Positions 57,875-64,000 of a stretch of 64,000 nt of DNA are shown here, piece by piece. Source of the stretch: RGIG995 sp045542115 (GTDB lineage Bacteria > Bacillota > Clostridia > Oscillospirales > UBA644); contig JAZQKK010000030.1 of NCBI GenBank assembly GCA_045542115.1, forward strand, positions 30,321 through 94,320, read 5' to 3'. Under the pieces are notes generated by a model, which saw only the letters and a list, made by a program, of their open reading frames with translations, did not search any database and was not told the DNA's origin. Made by a program: the position numbers and the translations under genes. Within the stretch, counting starts at the first letter, position 1. Every line of letters begins with the position of its first letter.

Positions 57875-59059
57875 ATGAAAGAATTTGAATTGAAATACGG
57901 TTGTAACCCCAATCAGAAGCCTGCCAAAATCTTTATGCACGACGGGTCGGAATTGCCCATTGAAATTCTGTCCGGCAGACCCGGTTATATCAACTTCTTG
58001 GATGCCTTCAATTCCTGGCAGTTGGTCAAAGAATTGAAAGAAGCGCTCGGTCTTCCCGCCGCCGCGTCTTTCAAGCACGTTTCTCCCACTTCTGCGGCGG
58101 TTGGCACCCCTCTTCCCGAAAAGCTGAAAAAAGCCTGTTTCGTGGATGATATCGAAGGATTGGACGAAAACCCCTTGGCTTGTGCCTACGCCCGTGCCCG
58201 AGGTACTGACCGGATGTGTTCCTACGGAGACTGGGTCGCTTTGTCCGACGTTTGTGACCTGATGACCGCTCAGATGATTTTCCGAGAAATTTCCGACGGC
58301 GTTATTGCCCCCGGTTATACCGACGAGGCCCTGGAACTGTTGAAGACCAAGCGGAAGGGTGCTTACAACGTGGTCAAAATTGACCCCGATTACGTCCCCG
58401 CAGCCGTAGAACATAAACAGGTTTACGGAATTACCTTTGAACAGGGCAGAAACGATTTTCGGATTGACGCGGACCTTCTGAACAACGTCGTTACCGAAAA
58501 CAAAAATCTCCCCGAATCCGCAAAACGGGATTTGGTGGTAGCTCTTATCACGTTGAAATATACCCAATCCAACTCCGTTTGCTATGCTGTGGACGGTCAG
58601 GCTATCGGTGTCGGTGCCGGTCAGCAGTCTCGAATCCATTGCACCCGTCTTGCCGGCGGAAAGGCAGATACCTGGCATTTGCGCCAGGCGGACAAGGTCT
58701 TGAATCTTCCCTTTAAACCCGAACTGTCCCGCCCCGAACGGGATAACGTTATCGACGGTTATATCAACAAAAACGAAGAAGACGTTTGTGCCGAAGGAAT
58801 TTGGCAGAAATACTTCACCGTCCGCCCCGAGCCCTTTACGGCCGACGAGATGAAGGCTTATCTTTCTACCATTCGTGGCGTGGCTCTCGGGTCTGACGCG
58901 TTCTTCCCCTTCGACGATAATATTCAGCGGGCCTATGCCAGCGGTGCGGATTATATTGCCGAACCCGGCGGCTCGATTCGGGATGATATCGTCATTGCCC
59001 GTTGTAACGAATTGGGTATTTCTATGGCCTTTACCGGAATGAGATTGTTCCATCACTGA
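57875..59059 (+). CDS. purH: Monofunctional AICAR transformylase (PurH C-terminal type)
   Basis: A 394-residue enzyme corresponding to the AICAR-transformylase domain of PurH without the N-terminal cyclohydrolase. It starts ELKYGCNPNQKPAKIF, carries the catalytic Lys-His in SFKHVSPTSAAVG, LKYTQSNSVCYAVDGQAIGVGAGQQSRIHCTRLAGGK, and the end TGMRLFHH. It transfers the formyl group of 10-formyl-THF to AICAR. I take ATG 57875, ten bases after GGAG; ATG 57866 abuts that site. PurO upstream supplies the missing activity. Confidence 0.94.
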   Translation: MKEFELKYGCNPNQKPAKIFMHDGSELPIEILSGRPGYINFLDAFNSWQLVKELKEALGLPAAASFKHVSPTSAAVGTPLPEKLKKACFVDDIEGLDENPLACAYARARGTDRMCSYGDWVALSDVCDLMTAQMIFREISDGVIAPGYTDEALELLKTKRKGAYNVVKIDPDYVPAAVEHKQVYGITFEQGRNDFRIDADLLNNVVTENKNLPESAKRDLVVALITLKYTQSNSVCYAVDGQAIGVGAGQQSRIHCTRLAGGKADTWHLRQADKVLNLPFKPELSRPERDNVIDGYINKNEEDVCAEGIWQKYFTVRPEPFTADEMKAYLSTIRGVALGSDAFFPFDDNIQRAYASGADYIAEPGGSIRDDIVIARCNELGISMAFTGMRLFHH

Positions 59060-59096
59060 TCTTAGGGATTTTAAAATCTTGTTGTAGGAGAGTTGT

Positions 59097-60167
59097 ATGA
59101 AACGTTTTCTTTCTTTAATACTCTTTCTCGTGTTAGTCGTTTCTTTGGTTGCTTGCGGACAAACGGATGGGAGTGCTTCGATGGATACCGCAAATTTGTC
59201 TGAAAATACGGAACAAAACCACGTTTCCGGGAAGCCCGACGGTTCTTCTAAGGAAGAAGGTGGCGCGTTTCCCAATCTGGTTCTTGCTATTGACCAGATT
59301 CAGGAACGGGCGGTAATTTACGACTTGGACCTTTATGAAGAAGGAGACTCCTTGGATAATTTGGAAGAGTGGTCTATGCCCATTGGTCACGCTGCCGGAA
59401 TCAAATACCGGGAAGACACGGTGTTCGGCGACGTTATCATTGTCGGCGGTTCCAAGTCCGGTATTTATGAATATCCTTCCAAAAAAGAAATTTGGAGTAC
59501 CGGAAATCCCGGAACCAATACCCATTCCGTGGAATTGCTCCCCTCCGGGAATATCGTTTTTGCGAACTCTACCGGAAGCAGTCTTCGGATGTTCTACACT
59601 TCTGCGCTGCTGGAAGATGATACGAAGACCGCAAACCAGTTTGTGGATTATGAATTGGAAGGGGCCCACGGGATTCTTTGGGACCCCGAATACGACGTTC
59701 TGTGGGGCCTTGGCGGTTATGAATTGGTCGCATACAGTGTCATTGGAGAAGGGACCTCTCAGAAACTCTCTCAGATTCAGGGAATGGGAGCAAATATTAA
59801 AAAGTTGGGCTACGGTCACGACCTCCAACCCGACTATACCGATTCTCAGTATCTGTACTTCACTGCCGGCGGGGCCTATCGTTTTGACAAAGAGTCCAAT
59901 AAGACCAGCAAAGCGAAGACCGAATTCCAGCAGGTCGAAATCAAAGGCTTTTCCAACAATCCCGATGATCGGTTTTTCAGTACCGGAGAATTGGGTGGCG
60001 AAGGAAAATTCTTTGAAAAAAGCCACAAAGAGGAATGGCTGACTGATACGATTCTTTTCTTTACGAAAGAAGAAAAGAAGGGTAGGGTCATTGTCAACAA
60101 GACAGAGATCGTTTCTTCGAAAAGTGCTTTCTACAAGGTCCGTTCCTTCTGCGGTCGGTACCAATAA
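59097..60167 (+). CDS. Lipoprotein of unknown function inside the pur operon
   Basis: A 356-residue predicted lipoprotein: signal peptide MKRFLSLILFLVLVVSLVAC with lipobox Cys20, a polar linker to about residue 55, then repeated beta-rich units such as VLAIDQIQERAVIYDLD, AAGIKYREDTVFGDVIIVGGSKSGIYEYP, GAHGILWDPEYDVLWGLGGYELVAYSV and YGHDLQPDYTDSQYLYFTAGGAYRFD. These suggest a beta-propeller; a DUF6528 relation is possible but unsure. TAGGAG precedes ATG 59097, 37 bases after the transformylase gene. It is transcribed with purine genes although it acts outside the cell. Confidence 0.8.
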   Translation: MKRFLSLILFLVLVVSLVACGQTDGSASMDTANLSENTEQNHVSGKPDGSSKEEGGAFPNLVLAIDQIQERAVIYDLDLYEEGDSLDNLEEWSMPIGHAAGIKYREDTVFGDVIIVGGSKSGIYEYPSKKEIWSTGNPGTNTHSVELLPSGNIVFANSTGSSLRMFYTSALLEDDTKTANQFVDYELEGAHGILWDPEYDVLWGLGGYELVAYSVIGEGTSQKLSQIQGMGANIKKLGYGHDLQPDYTDSQYLYFTAGGAYRFDKESNKTSKAKTEFQQVEIKGFSNNPDDRFFSTGELGGEGKFFEKSHKEEWLTDTILFFTKEEKKGRVIVNKTEIVSSKSAFYKVRSFCGRYQ

Positions 60168-60221
60168 TTAAAAACTACCAAACAAATGCCGTCGGTTTTC
60201 GGTGGCAGAACGGAGATATTT

Positions 60222-61487
60222 ATGAAATTACTCGTGGTCGGTGGTGGAGGACGTGAACATACCATCATTAAAAAACTTCGGGAAAATCCTGAGGTGACCG
60301 AACTTTACGCACTCCCCGGAAACGGGGGAATGACCGCAGATGCCGTCTGCGTTGATATCGGTGCAAAGGACATTGAAAATATCGTAAAATTTGCAGTGGA
60401 AAAGCATATTGATTACGCCGTCGTCGCCCCCGATGACCCCCTGGTCTTGGGATGTGTGGACGCTCTTTCCAATGCCGGGATTCCTTGCTTTGGTCCCAGA
60501 GCAAACGCTGCCATTATCGAAGGCAGTAAGGTCTTTTCCAAAGATTTGATGAAAAAATACGGAATTCCCACCGCAGAATACGAAGTTTTCACCGAAATGG
60601 ACAAAGCTTTGGAGTATTTGGAATCGGCGCCCATCCCCACGGTCATCAAGGCGGACGGTCTGGCTCTGGGCAAGGGCGTGGTGATTGCTATGACCCGAGA
60701 GGAAGCCAAAGACGCCGTTCGTTCGATGATGGAGGATAAGATTTTCGGAGAAAGCGGAAGCCGCGTTGTTATCGAAGAATTCTTGACCGGCCCGGAAGTT
60801 TCTGTTTTGTCCTTTACCGACGGAAAAACCGTGGTCCCGATGGTTTCTTCGATGGACCACAAGCGCGCCTTGGACAATGACGAAGGATTAAATACCGGGG
60901 GAATGGGGACCATTGCTCCCAACCCCTATTATACCGATGATATTGCAACGGTCTGTATGAACACGATTTTTAAGCCCACCATCGACGCGATGAACGCCGA
61001 AGGCCGGACTTTCAAGGGTTGTCTCTATTTCGGACTGATGCTGACGCCCAAGGGACCGAAGGTGATTGAATATAATTGCCGCTTCGGAGACCCGGAAACC
61101 CAGGTGGTTTTGCCACTTCTGGAAAGTGACCTTCTTACCATTATGAAGGCCACCACCGACGGAACGTTGACTCCCGATATGGTCAGATTCCGGGAGGGAG
61201 CCTGTGCCTGTGTGGTAATGGCTTCTGCTGGGTATCCCCAAAAATATCAGACCGGATTTGAAATCAACATTCCCGAAGATTTGGCGGACCGTGTTTACGT
61301 GGCCGGTGCCAAGCGGGTGGACGGAAAGCTTCTTACCTCCGGCGGCCGGGTCTTGGGTGTAACCGCCACGGGAGACACTCTGCCCGAGGCTTTGGACGGA
61401 GCCTACGAAGCCGTCAATCGTATTTCGTTTGAAAACGCGTTCTGGCGTAAAGACATCGGTGCCCGGGCACTGAAAGCCGGAAAATAA
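60222..61487 (+). CDS. purD: Phosphoribosylamine-glycine ligase PurD
   Basis: A 421-residue ATP-grasp enzyme that makes GAR. MKLLVVGGGGREHTIIKKL starts the protein; YALPGNGGMT, VVAPDDPLVLGCVDAL, IPTVIKADGLALGKGVVIA and EYNCRFGDPETQVVLPLLESDL identify PurD. GGAG lies eight bases before ATG 60222; the 12 upstream in-frame codons lack a ribosome site. Confidence 0.97.
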   Translation: MKLLVVGGGGREHTIIKKLRENPEVTELYALPGNGGMTADAVCVDIGAKDIENIVKFAVEKHIDYAVVAPDDPLVLGCVDALSNAGIPCFGPRANAAIIEGSKVFSKDLMKKYGIPTAEYEVFTEMDKALEYLESAPIPTVIKADGLALGKGVVIAMTREEAKDAVRSMMEDKIFGESGSRVVIEEFLTGPEVSVLSFTDGKTVVPMVSSMDHKRALDNDEGLNTGGMGTIAPNPYYTDDIATVCMNTIFKPTIDAMNAEGRTFKGCLYFGLMLTPKGPKVIEYNCRFGDPETQVVLPLLESDLLTIMKATTDGTLTPDMVRFREGACACVVMASAGYPQKYQTGFEINIPEDLADRVYVAGAKRVDGKLLTSGGRVLGVTATGDTLPEALDGAYEAVNRISFENAFWRKDIGARALKAGK

Positions 61488-61499
61488 GGAGAAAAGAAT

Positions 61500-64000
61500 A
61501 TGGTATTTCGAGTTTATGTGGAAAAACGAGCAGAGCTTGCCCACGAAGCCAACGGACTTTGCTCTGAGCTGAAAAATCTGGTAGGGATCAACGCTTTGGA
61601 AAGCGTACGGGTGATTAACCGCTACGACGTGGAAAATATCGACGCCGGTCTCTTTGAAAAAGCGGTTCGCACCGTTTTTTCCGAACCTCAGTTGGACGTC
61701 GTCACCGATTCGGTCGACCCCAAGGGTGGCATTGTATTTGCCGTAGAACCTTTGCCCGGACAGTTTGACCAACGGGCCGATTCCGCCGCCCAATGTATTC
61801 AGTTGCAAAGCCAGGGAGAACGTCCCACGGTACGCTCTGCCAAAGTTTACGTTTTGGGCGGAAATCTCACCGAAGAAGATGTTTCTGCGGTAAAAAAATA
61901 CGTTATCAACGCTGTGGAAAGCCGGGAAGCTTCTTTGGAGAAGCCCGAAACCTTGGCGGTGGAATATTCCATTCCTTCTACGGTTGCTACGGTGGATGGA
62001 TTTATCCATCTGGACGAAGCCGGTCTTGCCGACCTTTTGGACCGTTTGGGTCTGGCAATGGATTTGGACGATTTGAAGTTCTTGCAGAATTACTTTAAGA
62101 CCGAAGAACACCGGGACCCCACCATCACCGAAATCCGCGTGGTAGATACGTATTGGTCGGACCATTGCCGGCACACTACCTTCTCCACTCACATTGATAA
62201 CGTCACCATTCACGACCCCGCCGTGGCCCGGGCCTACGAACGCTATCTGGCTGCCCGTGTGGAAGTGTATGGGGAAGAGAAGGCGGCAAAACGTCCTCAG
62301 ACTCTGATGGATATTGCTACCATTGCGGTGAAAACTCTGAAAAAGCGAGGCGTTCTTCCCGAATTGGATGAAAGCGAAGAAATTAACGCCTGTTCCATCC
62401 ACGTGACCGCCAAGGTCAATGGGGATGACCAGGATTGGCTTTTGATGTTTAAAAACGAAACGCACAATCACCCCACCGAAATCGAACCCTTCGGCGGCGC
62501 TGCCACCTGTATCGGCGGTTGTATCCGTGACCCTCTGTCCGGACGTGCTTACGTTCATCAGGCAATGCGTGTCACCGGTGCCGGAGACCCCAGAACTTCC
62601 TTGGCAGATACGATTCCCGGCAAACTTCCCCAGCGGAAACTTTGTCAGACGGCGGCTGCCGGTTACTCTTCTTACGGGAATCAGATTGGTCTTGCCACCG
62701 GTCACGTAGCGGAAGTTTATCACGACGGATACGTAGCCAAGCGGTTGGAATGCGGTGCTGTGGTTGCCGCGGCTCCCGCCTATAACGTTCGCCGGGAACG
62801 TCCCTGTGCAGGAGACGTCATTATCCTTTTGGGTGGCCGTACCGGTCGGGACGGAATCGGTGGTGCCACCGGTTCTTCTAAGAGCCACAATATGAAATCT
62901 CTTACGACGATGGCTTCGGAAGTTCAGAAGGGGAACGCGCCCGAAGAACGGAAGATTCAGCGTTTGTTCCGGGATGCCCGCGTCACCCGTCTGATTAAGC
63001 GTTGTAACGACTTTGGTGCCGGCGGCGTTTCGGTTGCCATCGGAGAATTGGCCGACGGTCTTAGAATTGATCTGGATGCCGTTCGTAAAAAGTACGACGG
63101 ACTTGACGGAACCGAATTGGCGATTTCCGAATCCCAAGAACGTATGGCCGTCGTAGTTGACGCCAACGACGCCGATACCTTCATCGCCTACGCCCAGGCC
63201 GAAAACCTGGAAGCTTATCGGGTTGCAGTAGTCACCGAGGAGGCCCGGATGGTAATGACCTGGAAAGGGCAGACCATTGCCGACCTTTCCCGTGAATTTT
63301 TGAATACCAACGGTGCGGATAAACATACCGTTGCCGAAGTGACTGAAAAAGACCTTTCCGTCTTTTCCAACGCGTTGTATTCCGACCTTCGCCAGATGGC
63401 GGCAGACTTGAAGACCGCAAGCCGCCGCGGTTTGGTGGAACGCTTCGACGGTTCCATCGGCGCCGGCTCGGTATTGATGCCGTTCGGTGGAAAGACACAG
63501 AGAACCCCTGCGCAAGCGATGGCGGCCCTTCTCCCCGTTCTTCCCGGTCAGACCACCGATTCCGCCAGCGTAATGGCTTGGGGACTGGACCCGGATACGA
63601 TGACCGTAGATCCTTATACCGGTGCGCGTGCCGCAGTTTATAATTCTGTGGCGAAAATTGTTGCCGCCGGCGCAGATTACAAAGATACTTACCTCACGTT
63701 GCAAGAGTTTTTTGAAAGACTTCGCACCGAACCTTCCCGTTGGGGCAAGCCCTTTGCAGCCCTTTTGGGTGCTATGGATGCTCAGTTGGAGCTGAACGCC
63801 GCCGCCATCGGAGGAAAGGACTCAATGTCCGGCACCTTCCTGGACAAAGACGTTCCCCCCACGCTGATTTCCTTTGCCATCGCTCCCATTGATAAGGATC
63901 AGGTGCTGACCCCGGAATTTAAGCAGGCCGGTAACCCCGTGTACCTTTTTGGACCTGACGGTGATACGGCAGAAGATCAGAAGCTGGCTTGGGAAGCCTT
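61500..64000 (+). CDS. purL: Phosphoribosylformylglycinamidine synthase PurL, 3' partial
   Basis: The frame opens at ATG 61500 (AAGGAG 10-15 bases upstream) and runs off the right edge after 833 codons without a stop. The size and a long N-terminal region before VVDTYWSDHCRHTTFSTHI show the large single-chain PurL type, expected near 1,240 residues with a C-terminal glutaminase domain. FKNETHNHPTEIEPFGGAATCIGGCIRDPLSGRAY, GAVVAAAPAYNVRRERP and RCNDFGAGGVSVAIGELADG are catalytic-domain blocks; AAIGGKDSMSGTF appears near the edge. It converts FGAR to FGAM with ATP and glutamine. The glutaminase part is outside the window. Confidence 0.95.
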   Translation, partial: MVFRVYVEKRAELAHEANGLCSELKNLVGINALESVRVINRYDVENIDAGLFEKAVRTVFSEPQLDVVTDSVDPKGGIVFAVEPLPGQFDQRADSAAQCIQLQSQGERPTVRSAKVYVLGGNLTEEDVSAVKKYVINAVESREASLEKPETLAVEYSIPSTVATVDGFIHLDEAGLADLLDRLGLAMDLDDLKFLQNYFKTEEHRDPTITEIRVVDTYWSDHCRHTTFSTHIDNVTIHDPAVARAYERYLAARVEVYGEEKAAKRPQTLMDIATIAVKTLKKRGVLPELDESEEINACSIHVTAKVNGDDQDWLLMFKNETHNHPTEIEPFGGAATCIGGCIRDPLSGRAYVHQAMRVTGAGDPRTSLADTIPGKLPQRKLCQTAAAGYSSYGNQIGLATGHVAEVYHDGYVAKRLECGAVVAAAPAYNVRRERPCAGDVIILLGGRTGRDGIGGATGSSKSHNMKSLTTMASEVQKGNAPEERKIQRLFRDARVTRLIKRCNDFGAGGVSVAIGELADGLRIDLDAVRKKYDGLDGTELAISESQERMAVVVDANDADTFIAYAQAENLEAYRVAVVTEEARMVMTWKGQTIADLSREFLNTNGADKHTVAEVTEKDLSVFSNALYSDLRQMAADLKTASRRGLVERFDGSIGAGSVLMPFGGKTQRTPAQAMAALLPVLPGQTTDSASVMAWGLDPDTMTVDPYTGARAAVYNSVAKIVAAGADYKDTYLTLQEFFERLRTEPSRWGKPFAALLGAMDAQLELNAAAIGGKDSMSGTFLDKDVPPTLISFAIAPIDKDQVLTPEFKQAGNPVYLFGPDGDTAEDQKLAWEA

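Noticed and set aside
57518..59275. Open reading frame of 585 codons on the minus strand
   Set aside because: Antisense shadow of purO and the AICAR transformylase, with no motif, promoter or ribosome site.
60888..63704. Open reading frame of 938 codons on the minus strand
   Set aside because: It lies wholly antisense to purD and purL, has no ribosome site or recognisable domain, and its composition (Gly/Val/His-rich) is what codon bias on the coding strand produces.
1..64000. CRISPR arrays, insertion sequences, prophage or rRNA
   Set aside because: No regularly spaced repeats, transposase or integrase motifs, or rRNA signatures were found on either strand.

Overview
The window reads as a chromosomal segment of an uncultured, probably endospore-forming Clostridia species (Firmicutes, in the broad Oscillospirales/Christensenellales neighbourhood). 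The basis is strong Shine-Dalgarno sites, clean TTGACA-17-TATAAT promoters, Gram-positive lipoproteins, SpoIIM-like and DacF-like sporulation-associated proteins, a xpaC-yaaN(telA) pair, YlmH, YloU/FakA and base composition near 50% GC. No phage genes, insertion sequences, CRISPR arrays or rRNA were seen. The species placement is inference.

Layout, left to right. 1-2.3 kb: end of a metallophore/cobalamin-type ABC importer (binding protein cut by the window edge, FecCD permease, ATPase). 2.3-6.4 kb, minus strand: an MFS carrier, a DUF3048 lipoprotein and a MATE pump, each with its own promoter and terminator. 6.6-10.7 kb: a MarR regulator with a palindrome just below its promoter, and a heterodimeric ABC exporter. 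10.8-14.2 kb: pyruvate kinase and a one-chain fusion of mannose-6-phosphate isomerase with a ROK sugar kinase. 14.3-15.8 kb, minus: a CPA2 antiporter and tRNA-Arg(CCG). 16.1-20.7 kb: potABCD polyamine importer with an enlarged PotA and a PotD that has a C-terminal membrane anchor. 20.8-25.0 kb, minus: HAD phosphatase, prfA, ylmH and a DUF4091 protein. 25.2-29.3 kb: a MacB-like ABC transporter with a Met/Ser-rich tandem repeat, and a PHP phosphatase behind a structured, unidentified leader. 29.4-31.1 kb, minus: a transglutaminase-like lipoprotein and tRNA-Leu(CAA). 31.2-35.1 kb: glycerate kinase, SpoIIM-like, YesL-like and DacF. 35.1-37.0 kb, minus: a 46-residue membrane protein, an iron alcohol dehydrogenase and a YfcE-type phosphodiesterase. 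37.1-38.1 kb: three small uncharacterised proteins. 38.3-44.3 kb: a seven-gene operon (yloU, fakA, yqhQ, prmC, murI, DUF1934, tadA-GNAT). 44.3-51.8 kb: an MFS carrier, a minus-strand operon rpe/nicotinamidase-like/YkgJ/radA/HAD, ispD, and xpaC-telA. 51.9-64 kb: nrdR, then a ZTP-riboswitch-controlled purine operon purE-C-F-M-N-O-AICARFT-lipoprotein-D-L that runs off the right edge.

The purine operon encodes most of the route from PRPP to IMP. It uses a standalone PurO-type IMP cyclohydrolase plus a standalone AICAR transformylase in place of PurH, its PurF lacks the usual N-terminal catalytic cysteine, and a predicted lipoprotein sits between the last-step genes and purD.

The most unexpected property is not a gene. 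In a complete read-through I found no occurrence of the palindrome CATG anywhere in 64 kb, where about 250 would be expected by chance. His codons before G are CAC and no Met codon follows a C. This points to strong, sustained counter-selection, such as an NlaIII-like restriction or methylation specificity, and deserves a direct count.
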